Source: Antarcticibacterium flavum (GTDB lineage: Bacteria > Bacteroidota > Bacteroidia > Flavobacteriales > Flavobacteriaceae). Taken from it: a stretch of DNA of 64,000 nt. Of the stretch, positions 53,147 through 61,378 are shown one piece after another. The stretch lies in assembly GCF_006159205.1 (NCBI RefSeq), contig NZ_CP040812.1, positions 1,364,001-1,428,000 on the forward strand, given 5' to 3'. The notes under the pieces are model-generated. The model worked only from the letters and a program-made list of their open reading frames with translations. It had not been told where the DNA came from and ran no database searches. The translations under genes and the position numbers were made by a program. How positions within the stretch are numbered: the stretch's first letter is position 1; every line of letters begins with the position of its first letter.

Positions 53147-54427
53147 CTAGTTCTTATAAACCTTCCCCTCTTTCATTACGAATACCACCTCTTCCATTGT
53201 TTTAATGTTTTGGGTAGGATCTTCCTGAACTGCAATAATATCTGCAAAGAAACCTTTTGCTATTTGTCCGCTTTCAGTCTCCATATTTAAAATAATCGCA
53301 GGGGTGATAGTGGCACTTTGTATGGCTTCCATAGCAGGCATACCGGCTTCCACCATAAAACCAAACTCCTTCGCATTTTTACCGTGTTCGAATACCCCTG
53401 CATCTGTTCCAAACGCTATTGGCACCCCTCTTTTATAAGCCCTGCCAAACATATCCTGGATCTTAGGTCCTATTTCCCTGGCTTTGGGAACAACCAGCTC
53501 GGGATAGTAATTTTCAATTTCAGATTTTTCTGTTACTTCCTTTCCGGCGGTAATGGTGGGAACCAGGTACGTATTATGCTTTTTCATAAGGTCCATAGTT
53601 TCCTCGCTCATTAGTGTCCCGTGCTCAATTGTTTTCACACCGCCTTTAATAGCCCTTTGCATTCCCTCATCGCCATGGGCGTGAGCGGCAACATGAAAAC
53701 CATAATCGGCCGCAGTTTGGGTGATCATTTGAATTTCCTCTATGGTAAATTGTGGATTGGAACTGCTTTTTGCCACACTTAACACACCCCCGGTAGCAGT
53801 GATCTTAATAAGATCTGCCCCGTTCTTATACTGTTGTCTTACGGCCTTCCTTGCTTCATCGGGGCCGTTCACCACCCCATCTGCAGGGCCGGGATTACCC
53901 ATAAGGCTTTTCCTCATCCCACTGGTAGGATCGGCATGTCCGCCGGTAGTAGCAATGGATTTTCCTGCTGTAAAAATACGTGGGCCTGGTACTTTTCCTT
54001 TATTGATGGCATTGCGCAGAGAAATATTCACCCCGCTGCCACCAAGTTCCCTTACACTGGTAAATCCTGCCATAAGGGTTGTTTTGGCAAATCCAACCGA
54101 ATTAAAAGCATCATCTGCCGGTTCATTGGTGTACCGCTCAAGATATTTATTTGGATTGGTCTCACTTTCAAGGTGTACGTGCATATCTGTAAGCCCTGGA
54201 AGTACTGTCATGTTCTTCAGATCGATAAGACTGTCAGCAGAATTTCTAGGTTGTATATACCCGTTCTCAACACTTTTGATCCTCTTATTAGATATGACAA
54301 TGGTCTTTTCCGCCAGGACCTTTCCGTTTTTTGTATCTACCAGCTTACCGGCATGAATATAAATGTCCTGTGCGGCAGCAGCAGAGAACAGGAAAATGCC
54401 GCAAACGGAAATAAGGAGGGATTTCAT
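53147..54427 (-). CDS. Exported imidazolonepropionase-like amidohydrolase
   Basis: A 426-residue periplasmic metal-dependent hydrolase. Signal peptide 1-19. Metal ligands: His83 and His85 in GLTDMHVHL, the likely carboxylated Lys in NGADLIKITATGG, His in VAAHAHGDEG, His in IEHGT, and Asp in FGTDAG. It belongs to the group containing Xaa-Pro dipeptidases of the amidohydrolase superfamily, so it may act on dipeptides with Pro. It is related to the C-terminal domain of the 1101-residue protein at 4591, without the propeller. It follows the DegT gene by 12 bp. Confidence 0.9.
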   Translation of the reverse strand: MKSLLISVCGIFLFSAAAAQDIYIHAGKLVDTKNGKVLAEKTIVISNKRIKSVENGYIQPRNSADSLIDLKNMTVLPGLTDMHVHLESETNPNKYLERYTNEPADDAFNSVGFAKTTLMAGFTSVRELGGSGVNISLRNAINKGKVPGPRIFTAGKSIATTGGHADPTSGMRKSLMGNPGPADGVVNGPDEARKAVRQQYKNGADLIKITATGGVLSVAKSSSNPQFTIEEIQMITQTAADYGFHVAAHAHGDEGMQRAIKGGVKTIEHGTLMSEETMDLMKKHNTYLVPTITAGKEVTEKSEIENYYPELVVPKAREIGPKIQDMFGRAYKRGVPIAFGTDAGVFEHGKNAKEFGFMVEAGMPAMEAIQSATITPAIILNMETESGQIAKGFFADIIAVQEDPTQNIKTMEEVVFVMKEGKVYKN

Positions 54428-54439
54428 AAAAAATAAAAA

Positions 54440-55573
54440 TTAGGAATTTATAAAGTCAATAACGGTTTTGCTTATAAGTGCAATTTGATCATCTGTAAGT
54501 TCGGTATGCATAGGCAGGGAGATCACCTCTTTCACCAGTTGATTGGTGACAGGGAAATTCTCCTCTTTATACCTCTCATCTTTGTAAGCCTTCTGGCTGT
54601 GAAGTGGGATGGGGTAATAGATCCCACAGGGGATACCTTTTTCATTCATATGCTTTACCAGCTCATCTCTCCTACCATTGGTGATCTTCAGGGTATACTG
54701 GTGATAAACATGGGTATCACATTCTCCCTTACGCAACGGGATCACTATATGTTCCTGCCCTGCGAATGCCTCATCATATTTAAGGGCCGCCTCTTTTCTG
54801 GCTTCGTTATAAAGATCGAGATTGGGAAGCTTTGCCCGTAGCACCGCCGCCTGGAAGCTATCCAACCTGGAATTGACCCCTACCACATCATGGTGGTACC
54901 TCTCATACATCCCATGGTTAACTATGCCCCTAATGATATGGGCAAGGTCATCATTATTGGTAAATATAGCACCTCCATCTCCAAAACACCCAAGGTTTTT
55001 AGAAGGAAAGAAAGAGGTAGAAGCCACATCTCCTATAGTTCCTGTTTTATAGGTCTTTGCTTCCCGGGAATGGAACTCGGCCCCAATGGCTTGGGCATTA
55101 TCCTCGATAACGTAAAGGTTATGCTCTTTGGCTATTTCCATGATTGCATCCATATTGGCGGTTTGGCCAAAAAGGTGAACAGGAACGATAGCTTTGGTTT
55201 TAGGGGTTATTGCTCTTTTTATAGCTTCAGGATCAATATTGAAGGTATCGGGCTCCACATCTACCAGCACCGGGGTAAGTTGCAGGAGGGCAATCACCTC
55301 AACAGTAGCCGCAAAGGTGAAATCTGCTGTGATAACCTCATCCCCGGGTTGCAGCCCCAATCCCATCATTGCAATTTGCAGGGCATCTGTACCATTGGCA
55401 CAGGGAATTACGTGTTTTACATCCAGATATTCTTCCAGTTCCTTCTGAAATTTTTGAACTTCGGGCCCATTGATAAAGGCTGAAGTTTCCATGATCTCCT
55501 GAAGCGAAGTGTTTATTTTATCCTTTATTTGCTCATATTGACCCTGAAGGTCAACCATTTGGATCTTTTTCAT
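54440..55573 (-). CDS. DegT/DnrJ/EryC1/StrS sugar aminotransferase
   Basis: A 377-residue PLP enzyme that aminates nucleotide-linked keto sugars. It begins KKIQMVDLQGQYEQIKDKI, and has CANGTDALQIAMMGLGLQPGDEV, PVHLFGQTANMD, VIEDNAQAIGAE, the PLP Lys in STSFFPSKNLGCFGDGGA, and GVNSRLDSFQAAVL. Close relatives act in amino-sugar synthesis for O-antigen or glycans. It is divergent from waaA over 98 bp, which suits an envelope polysaccharide role. The exact sugar is unknown. Confidence 0.93.
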   Translation of the reverse strand: MKKIQMVDLQGQYEQIKDKINTSLQEIMETSAFINGPEVQKFQKELEEYLDVKHVIPCANGTDALQIAMMGLGLQPGDEVITADFTFAATVEVIALLQLTPVLVDVEPDTFNIDPEAIKRAITPKTKAIVPVHLFGQTANMDAIMEIAKEHNLYVIEDNAQAIGAEFHSREAKTYKTGTIGDVASTSFFPSKNLGCFGDGGAIFTNNDDLAHIIRGIVNHGMYERYHHDVVGVNSRLDSFQAAVLRAKLPNLDLYNEARKEAALKYDEAFAGQEHIVIPLRKGECDTHVYHQYTLKITNGRRDELVKHMNEKGIPCGIYYPIPLHSQKAYKDERYKEENFPVTNQLVKEVISLPMHTELTDDQIALISKTVIDFINS

Positions 55574-55671
55574 TTATATACTTTTGAAGTCCCACGAAAA
55601 TACAAAATATCACCCCCATCACCAATGCTATTTTCAGGAAAGAGGTATTTTAGCATTTTAAACCTTTAGTC

Positions 55672-56918
55672 TTGCAAAAAATCTACAATATAGCTTCACA
55701 ATTCGTACAGGCAGCACTTCCATTAAGCGGGATCTTCAGTGAGAAAATGAAGTTATTTGTGAGGGGCAGGAAAGAAAGCTTTTCTATTTTAAAGAACAAT
55801 ATACAGCCGGGAGAGAAGGTGATCTGGTTTCACGTAGCTTCTCTTGGCGAATTTGAACAGGGGCTCCCCATAATGAAGGTTGTAAAGGAGCTTTTTCCTG
55901 CTCACAAGATCCTGGTGAGTTTCTTTTCACCTTCAGGTTATGAGAATAAGAAGAATGCTTCTATTGCAGATGTCACAGTTTACCTGCCACTTGATACGCC
56001 GGGAAACGCACGAAAATTCCTGGACCTTGTGAATCCCTCGCATGTGATTTTTGTGAAATACGACTTCTGGCCAAATTATCTTTACGAGCTTCAAAAAGGG
56101 AGATACCAGCCATATTGGTCTCCGGCGGTTTCCATAGGTCACAGATCTTTTTTAAGCCTTATGGGGAATGGATGAGGAAATCCCTCAAAAGTTTTGATCA
56201 CTTCTTTGTTCAAAACGAGGAATCAAAAGGACTGCTGGGATCCATAGGTTTCACCAACGCAACAGTAAGTGGGGACACTCGTTTTGACCGGGTAGCCGGG
56301 CAACTGGAGATGGATAATACGCTGGACTTTGCCCCGGTTTTTATCAATGGTAAACAATGCATCGTAGCGGGAAGTACCTGGCCAGAGGATGAGGACCTCC
56401 TGGGGGACTTTATAAATTCCTGTGGGGAAGAGGTGAAGATTATCATAGCACCCCACGAGATCAAACCTGAAAAAAACAGAAAGTTAAAAGAGAGATTTAG
56501 TGGTGCCATGCTATTATCTGAAGCCAACAGTACAATCCTTAAAGAAAAACGCCTGTTGATCATTGATAATATTGGGATGCTTGGAAAATTGTATAGTTAT
56601 GCCGATGTTGCTTATGTAGGTGGCGCAGCGGGAAAAACCGGACTTCATAATATCCTGGAACCGGCCACTTTTGGAGTCCCCATTGTCATAGGTAAGAATT
56701 TCGACCGGTTTCCTGAGGCCCAACAACTGCAAAAACTGGCAGGACTTTACAGTGCAGCCACAAAAGAGGAACTAAGTGAGGTTATGGAAAAGCTCCTTCA
56801 GCAAAAGGATTTCCGGGAAAAGACAGGAATGATAGCAGGTCATTTTATATCTTCTGGCAAAGGGGCGACGGCAATTATTACATCCTTCATTAAAGAAAAT
56901 TACGTTAAAAGTTCTTAA
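55672..56918 (+). pseudogene. waaA: Kdo transferase WaaA split by a -1 frameshift (or sequencing error)
   Basis: The two frames join into one normal 3-deoxy-D-manno-octulosonate transferase of about 415 residues, which attaches Kdo to lipid A. The first frame (TTG start at 55672) runs KIYNIASQF...FHVASLGEFEQGLPIM...VIFVKYDFWPNYLYELQK, then goes off-family and stops at 56175. The next frame continues REIPAILVSGGFHRSQIFF, then AGSTWPEDEDLL, YVGGAAGKTGLHNILEPA and the end at 56918. The shift is at an A-run (56093-56097) with five A where six would restore the frame. WaaA is normally essential, so a sequencing or assembly error is quite likely. Confidence 0.9.
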
Positions 56919-56998
56919 TTTTTCGGCTAAACCTTAAATTTTAATTTAATTTATATTAAAGTATTCCAAAAGGGTGATTTCTGGAATTAATTAAATAG

Positions 56999-57006
56999 TA
57001 ATTTCG
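56999..57006 (+). promoter_or_regulatory. -7-like box upstream of the first small lipoprotein
   Basis: TAATTTCG differs from TAnnTTTG at one base. A TTTC lies 17 bp upstream as a possible -33 element. It is about 30 bp before the start codon. Confidence 0.45.
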
Positions 57007-57035
57007 ACTCATAGAAATCATAAATAATGATGAGT

Positions 57036-57269
57036 ATGAAACGTGCTATTTTATTTACGGCCCTTGCCTTACTCTCTGCCGGAAGTATTCTTTCCTGCAG
57101 GGATGCAAATGACAGGGAGACTGTAGTAAGAGAAGTTGAAGTTGAAAGGACAGAACCTGTAGAGACCGAGGAACGAAAAGGGATCCTTGAGAGAACAGGA
57201 GAGAAAGTAGACCAAAAGGTAAATAAGGAAATTGATGAGGAAATAGATCGTATAGGAGACGATAATTAG
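57036..57269 (+). CDS. Small acidic lipoprotein 1
   Basis: A 77-residue lipoprotein from the ATG at 57036 (MKRAILFTALALL); an ATG three codons earlier is also possible. The lipobox ILSC places Cys21 at the N-terminus of the mature protein, followed by R-D. The mature part is highly charged and probably helical (VVREVEVERTEPVETEER, then EIDEEIDRIGDDN). No family recognised. It is the first of three adjacent genes whose products share a signal peptide ending (S/T)C-R and acidic tails. Confidence 0.7.
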   Translation: MKRAILFTALALLSAGSILSCRDANDRETVVREVEVERTEPVETEERKGILERTGEKVDQKVNKEIDEEIDRIGDDN

Positions 57270-57306
57270 GTTTATACCTAAATATAGATGCAGGCACATA
57301 CCTTAA

Positions 57307-57314
57307 TAAATTTG
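57307..57314 (+). promoter_or_regulatory. -7 box upstream of the second small lipoprotein
   Basis: TAAATTTG matches TAnnTTTG exactly, 27 bp before the start codon. Confidence 0.55.
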
Positions 57315-57341
57315 ATAACCAATAACTTTAAAATCTAAATT

Positions 57342-57566
57342 ATGAAGAAATCAATTTTAATATTAGCAGCTGCTTTTACATTTAGTTCATTCTTTACCTC
57401 CTGTAGGGAAACAACCAACAGGGGAAGCGATGTAGAGGTAACAGACGATATGGATGACCTGGATGATGTTGGGGATGACCTTGAAGATGCCGCCGATGAT
57501 GTGGGAAGATCTATCGAGGAAGGGGCCAATGAGGTTGAAAGAGAAGTAAGAAGTGACGATTATTAA
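57342..57566 (+). CDS. Small acidic lipoprotein 2
   Basis: A 74-residue lipoprotein: MKKSILILAAAFTFSSFFTSC with Cys21, then R-E-T. The mature part is very acidic with an Asp-rich amphipathic pattern (DDMDDLDDVGDDLEDAADDV), then EEGANEVEREVRSDDY. It shares the FTSCR lipobox and the D-D-V-G-D motif with the gene 80 bp downstream, which suggests duplication. Function unknown. A stress- or ion-buffering envelope role is only a guess. Confidence 0.7.
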   Translation: MKKSILILAAAFTFSSFFTSCRETTNRGSDVEVTDDMDDLDDVGDDLEDAADDVGRSIEEGANEVEREVRSDDY

Positions 57567-57646
57567 ACGTCCTTAAGATATTGGAACCTGTTGTTAACCA
57601 CCTGCAGGTTCCATTTTTACCGGTTATAACAACTAAACTTTAAATT

Positions 57647-57790
57647 ATGAAAAAGCTTCTTTTATTACTCGCACTTACATTTTCTACAAGTGTAGTGTTT
57701 ACATCCTGCAGGGATGACCGCTCAAGCGTTGAAAGAGCTGCAGATGATGTTGGTGACGCTATAGACGACGCCACAGATGAACTGGACTAA
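57647..57790 (+). CDS. Small acidic lipoprotein 3 (47 residues)
   Basis: A very short gene: MKKLLLLLALTFSTSVVFTSC with Cys21, then RDDRSSVERAADDVGDAIDD and ATDELD. The signal peptide, the FTSCR lipobox and the D-D-V-G-D-A-I-D-D-A core closely match the 74-residue lipoprotein upstream (AADDVG in both), so it is a paralogue and likely real despite its size. A good terminator follows within 25 bp. Unknown function. Confidence 0.7.
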   Translation: MKKLLLLLALTFSTSVVFTSCRDDRSSVERAADDVGDAIDDATDELD

Positions 57791-57812
57791 CCATCCAACC
57801 AACTAAAACCGG

Positions 57813-57847
57813 AAAAGCCCATTCTTTAACCCAGAATGGGCTTTTTT
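57813..57847. terminator. Terminator after the lipoprotein trio
   Basis: Stem AAAAGCCCATTCT / AGAATGGGCTTTT with a 7-base loop and T-run. It overlaps the stop codon of the convergent S24 regulator gene and can serve both. Confidence 0.85.
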
Positions 57848-58619
57848 AGTGCTTAAAAGTTTTGAATTCACTCTTGAGTTCTTCCATAGATTGCTGTAGT
57901 TGTTTCAACAATCCATTTTCTGAGGTAGCATCAAGACTAAAGGTGAGTTTACTGTTTACCTGCCAAAGTTCCTGTATATCGCTTACCAGGACTTCTACAG
58001 GAGGATATTCCTCGTTAATGGAGATCAATAATAATTTATAAGGATCCTCAAGCTTTTGCATCTTCTTAACAAGTACAGAGTCATAAAGCACCACCACATA
58101 TATCCTGTTGGTGCTCACTTCGGTTAAGCTGGGCACTGCCTTTCCAAGTACCCATTCCCCCGGGCTAAGGTTTGGCATCATACTGTCCCCTTCCACCTGG
58201 AAGCCCCGGTATGTGGCATTCCTGAATTCTGGCAGGGGTATATCAAATGCCGGGAGTTGCTGGTACCATTCCACATCCTGCACGTTATGTGGATACCCCG
58301 CTGCGGCCTTTTGATTTACCAGGACAATATTCTCATTCTCACCACTGTTCACGGTGACCACCCTGGGGCTCACATCACCCTTATTAACAGGGAGATACTT
58401 CTGGCTACTGTCCCCAAACAACCAGAGGGGGTTCACCCCAAATTGCCTGAGTAATTCTGCCACAATTTTCCCCGATAATTTGGTCCTGCCACGTTCAATA
58501 TCGGCCGTGGATTTTTTTATTCCAAGCAGGGACGCAAATTCTGCCTGCGTGAAATTATGGTCATCGCGAATTTCTTTAAACCGCTTAACCTCAAGTGATA
58601 CGTCTGTTCCCATACCCAA
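57846..58619 (-). CDS. XRE-type regulator with S24 (LexA/CI-like) peptidase domain
   Basis: A 257-residue protein. The N-terminal 70 residues form an XRE helix-turn-helix (FKEIRDDHNFTQAEFASLLGI, then KSTADIERGRTKLS). The C-terminal half is a LexA/CI-type peptidase: a possible Ala-Gly cleavage site in KAAAGYPHN (about residue 108), the nucleophile Ser in VEGDSMMPNLSPGEWV (about 168), and the general-base Lys in SVLVKKMQ (about 206). Such repressors are inactivated by RecA-stimulated self-cleavage after DNA damage, or serve other stress sensing. A 17-bp dyad in the upstream region (58686) may be its operator. It is divergent from the sigma factor gene. Confidence 0.88.
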   Translation of the reverse strand: MGMGTDVSLEVKRFKEIRDDHNFTQAEFASLLGIKKSTADIERGRTKLSGKIVAELLRQFGVNPLWLFGDSSQKYLPVNKGDVSPRVVTVNSGENENIVLVNQKAAAGYPHNVQDVEWYQQLPAFDIPLPEFRNATYRGFQVEGDSMMPNLSPGEWVLGKAVPSLTEVSTNRIYVVVLYDSVLVKKMQKLEDPYKLLLISINEEYPPVEVLVSDIQELWQVNSKLTFSLDATSENGLLKQLQQSMEELKSEFKTFKH

Positions 58620-58932
58620 ATATACTTAAAAGCGGAATATATCCAACATATTAATTGGAATTTTTCCATAATGTAAATTTATAAATAACTGTATTTCAGT
58701 TAACTATGGCAAAGCTTTTGCACCGTATGTAAAAAACAGGCAAAGGAGAAGATTTTAAAAACAGTTTGCAGGGAGGGATCGTTGAAGGTTAGAAACTAAT
58801 CATCAACTTGCTGAAAATGAGTGGATAAAATTGAAATTATTAAATTTATTGTAAGTTTTGTAACATTTCAGCTACTATTCACGTACAATTAATACAAGAG
58901 CTATTCACATTAAAAATCCAAGGAGAAGATAG
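58620..58932. promoter_or_regulatory. Divergent control region between the S24 regulator and rpoD, with a 17-bp dyad
   Basis: 313 bp without a gene. At 58686-58702 the sequence TAACTGTATTTCAGTTA is a perfect 6-bp inverted repeat around five bases, 67 bp before the regulator start. It is a candidate operator for the S24-type repressor. The rpoD side is AT-rich, with TTTG at about 58857 as a possible -33 element, but no convincing -7 box was found. Confidence 0.45.
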
Positions 58933-59796
58933 ATGAGACAACTTAAGATTACGAAGCAGGTAACAAACCGTGAAACTGCTTCGCTGGATAAGTATTTGCA
59001 AGAAATTGGAAAAGTTGACCTGATTACTGCCGATGAAGAGGTAGAGTTGGCACAACGAATTAAGGCGGGTGATGACCGTGCTTTGGAAAAATTGACCAAA
59101 GCAAATTTACGTTTTGTGGTATCTGTAGCAAAACAATATCAAAACCAGGGGCTTACCCTCCCCGACCTTATTAATGAAGGTAACTTAGGGCTTATAAAAG
59201 CAGCAAAGCGTTTTGATGAAACCCGTGGATTTAAATTCATATCGTATGCGGTATGGTGGATTCGCCAGTCTATTCTTCAAGCCCTGGCAGAGCAGTCAAG
59301 GATCGTAAGATTACCGCTTAACAAAATTGGCTCTATTAACAAGATCAACAAGACTTTTGCTTTTCTTGAACAATCTCACGAACGTCCTCCAAGTGCCGAG
59401 GAAATCGCGAAGGAACTGGATATGACAATTAATGACGTAAAGGAATCCATGAAAAATTCCGGCCGTCACGTATCTATGGATGCACCTCTTGTAGAGGGTG
59501 AGGATTCAAACCTTTATGACGTTCTGCGAAGTGGGGAATCACCAAATCCAGACAGGGAATTACTACACGAATCTTTAAGGACAGAGATCGAAAGAGCCCT
59601 GGAAACCTTAACGCCTCGTGAGGCCGATGTTATTCGTTTATACTTTGGATTAGGCGATCAACATCCTATGACGTTAGAAGAAATTGGAGAAACTTTCGAC
59701 CTTACCAGAGAGAGAGTTCGCCAAATCAAGGAAAAAGCTATTAGAAGATTAAAACATACATCCAGAAGTAAGATCTTAAAGACTTACCTGGGATAA
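58933..59796 (+). CDS. rpoD: Primary RNA polymerase sigma factor (sigma-70 type)
   Basis: A 287-residue sigma factor of the short Bacteroidota housekeeping type. It lacks region 1.1. Region 1.2 starts at [19 protein letters not shown]. Region 2 contains [18 protein letters not shown] and [14 protein letters not shown]. Region 3 is at about 130-200. Region 4.2 is [22 protein letters not shown]. It recognises the TTTG / TAnnTTTG promoters seen elsewhere in this window. Two terminator hairpins with the same loop follow, so the gene is its own transcript. Confidence 0.96.
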   Translation: MRQLKITKQVTNRETASLDKYLQEIGKVDLITADEEVELAQRIKAGDDRALEKLTKANLRFVVSVAKQYQNQGLTLPDLINEGNLGLIKAAKRFDETRGFKFISYAVWWIRQSILQALAEQSRIVRLPLNKIGSINKINKTFAFLEQSHERPPSAEEIAKELDMTINDVKESMKNSGRHVSMDAPLVEGEDSNLYDVLRSGESPNPDRELLHESLRTEIERALETLTPREADVIRLYFGLGDQHPMTLEEIGETFDLTRERVRQIKEKAIRRLKHTSRSKILKTYLG

Positions 59797-59809
59797 TGCT
59801 GAAGATGAC

Positions 59810-59862
59810 AACAGTTAAGTGGCGGAGTGATGACCGCCGCGTGAAATAACTGTTCGTTTTTT
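59810..59862 (+). terminator. First of two same-loop hairpins after rpoD
   Basis: Outer stem AACAGTTA / TAACTGTT and inner stem GGCGG / CCGCC closed by the loop AGTGATGA, then a T-run (TTTTTTG). It starts 13 bp after the rpoD stop. Confidence 0.8.
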
Positions 59863-59871
59863 GATTGATGA

Positions 59872-59904
59872 ATGAACCCCGGAGTGATGACCGGGGTTTT
59901 TCTT
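59872..59904 (+). terminator. Second same-loop hairpin after rpoD
   Basis: Stem AACCCCGG / CCGGGGTT closed by the same 8-base loop AGTGATGA, followed by TTTCTTTTT. In both hairpins the 12 bases GGAGTGATGACC are identical. Confidence 0.9.
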
Positions 59905-59969
59905 TTTATATAACTTCAACATTTCTTAAAAAATCTTTATTTTAGGCGTTTCTATTTTTTCCTCTAATC

Positions 59970-60380
59970 ATGAAATACGCCATAAGCTATGTAAGTACCG
60001 CTTCTTCCAATCTCGGGGAAGAGGAAATTCAAAAAATTCTGGACTACAGCCGCAACTGGAATATGGATCATCATATTACCGGTATACTTTTATATTCTGA
60101 AGGAAATTTTTTCCAGGTTCTCGAAGGGGAGAAACAACTTGTAGAGGAGCTTTTTAAACGAATTAAAAATGATGCCCGGCATTATGACATCATAAAGATC
60201 TTTTCCAAAGATATCGTTGAAGAGAGATTCACAGGATATAAAGCCGATTTTATTTCAGTAGATTCCCGGTACAGGGAAAACGACCTTACTACCTACCTCG
60301 CCCAAATAGATAAATTAAATCCCGGCATTCAAACCTCTGTAAAGTATATTCTGAAGAATTTTTCTGAAGGAATAAAATAG
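59970..60380 (+). CDS. BLUF-domain blue-light receptor 1 (canonical residues)
   Basis: A 136-residue stand-alone BLUF protein that binds FAD and senses blue light. The three residues of the photocycle are in the usual places: Tyr7 (AISYVST), Asn31 (NMDHHITGILLY) and Gln49 (FFQVLEGE). The D-A-R-H-Y-D-I-I-K-I segment of the family follows. The 40-residue C-terminal extension is helical and has no output domain, so it must act through a partner protein. It sits between rpoD and the SDR/FAD-oxidoreductase operon, with 128 bp to the latter. Confidence 0.92.
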   Translation: MKYAISYVSTASSNLGEEEIQKILDYSRNWNMDHHITGILLYSEGNFFQVLEGEKQLVEELFKRIKNDARHYDIIKIFSKDIVEERFTGYKADFISVDSRYRENDLTTYLAQIDKLNPGIQTSVKYILKNFSEGIK

Positions 60381-60421
60381 AAGGCCTGCTGGATTTTTCT
60401 GTTAATATTCACAGGGGCCTC

Positions 60422-60429
60422 TAAATTTG
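60422..60429 (+). promoter_or_regulatory. -7 box of the SDR - oxidoreductase - BLUF operon
   Basis: TAAATTTG is an exact TAnnTTTG match. TCTG 20 bp upstream matches the TTTG -33 element at three of four bases. Transcription would give a leader of roughly 70 bases before the SDR start. Confidence 0.55.
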
Positions 60430-60508
60430 TGTTAATCAACCGTAATTCTGCAGTTTCCTCTCTAATTCTTTTTAAATTTCTTAAAAAGAAGAAACATAAG
60501 AGACACCT

Positions 60509-61378
60509 ATGGAAAAATCAGAAAAAATATTGGTTGCAGGAGCTTCAGGGGCGCTAGGCACCGAAATAGTAAAGATCCTAACCCGGGACGAGAGGCAGGT
60601 AAGGGTACTGACCCGCTCCAGTGAGGGAGCCTCAAAACTAAGCCCCTTCACAAAAGACATATGGAAAGGAAACGCCGGTGAAGCTCCGGAAATTAATGGG
60701 ATCACCGAAGGTGTAGGCACTGTAATTTCTGCCCTTGGAAAAAGCGTAAGCCTTTTTTCACCAAGTGAAGAATCCTTTTTTGAAAGTGATTTTCTAGCAA
60801 ATAAAGCTATACTCGATGATGCATTGCAGAATGGGGTAAAGCGATTTATTTATGTCTCGATTAAGGGAGCCGATGTTGAGGAGGATTACAGCATAGCAAA
60901 AGCGCATAAGTTATTTGAAAATGAATTAAGAGCCTCTGGTATTGAATATACTATTATAAGGCCGGTAGGATTTTACTCCGGGCTTAACGACCTTGCCATT
61001 ATGGCCAAGCGTAAGGTTATACCCATCGTAGGCGATGGAAAGGCAAAAACCAACAGCATTCACCATGCCGATCTTGCAAAAGTTGTGGTATCTTACCTGG
61101 AAGACGGGCCGGAGATAATAGAAGTAGGAGGGCCAAATATTCATACCCGCCTGGAAATGGCAGAGATGATAAGGGATAAGATTGGAGGACAAATTATAAA
61201 AGTACCAAAAACCATTGCTGAGATGGGAGCAGAACTTCCAAAGATCTTTAGTGAAGGAACTCATGACAAGCTGGATTATTTTACCTATATCACCACAAAC
61301 GATATGATAGGTGAGAGCAATGGATCAATAAGCTTCAGGGAATACCTGGAGACACTGGACCTAAATGATTTACCATAA
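60509..61378 (+). CDS. Atypical SDR (NmrA-like) NAD(P)-binding protein
   Basis: A 289-residue protein with the atypical SDR cofactor motif GASGALGTEI (about residues 11-20), VRVLTRSSEGASKL, VISALGKSVSLF, KRFIYVSIKGADVE and the IEYTIIRPVGFYSG segment. This is the NmrA/NAD(P)H-binding group, whose members are redox sensors or reductases. The catalytic Tyr-x3-Lys of classical SDRs is not obvious. The stop codon overlaps the next start by one base (TAATG), so translation of the two is coupled. This links it functionally to the FAD oxidoreductase and the downstream BLUF protein. Confidence 0.88.
   Translation: MEKSEKILVAGASGALGTEIVKILTRDERQVRVLTRSSEGASKLSPFTKDIWKGNAGEAPEINGITEGVGTVISALGKSVSLFSPSEESFFESDFLANKAILDDALQNGVKRFIYVSIKGADVEEDYSIAKAHKLFENELRASGIEYTIIRPVGFYSGLNDLAIMAKRKVIPIVGDGKAKTNSIHHADLAKVVVSYLEDGPEIIEVGGPNIHTRLEMAEMIRDKIGGQIIKVPKTIAEMGAELPKIFSEGTHDKLDYFTYITTNDMIGESNGSISFREYLETLDLNDLP

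Noticed and set aside
56080..56110. Programmed -1 or +1 frameshifting in waaA
   Set aside because: The A-run is short, no stimulatory hairpin or pseudoknot is evident just downstream, and WaaA is not known to use frameshifting. A missing base is simpler.
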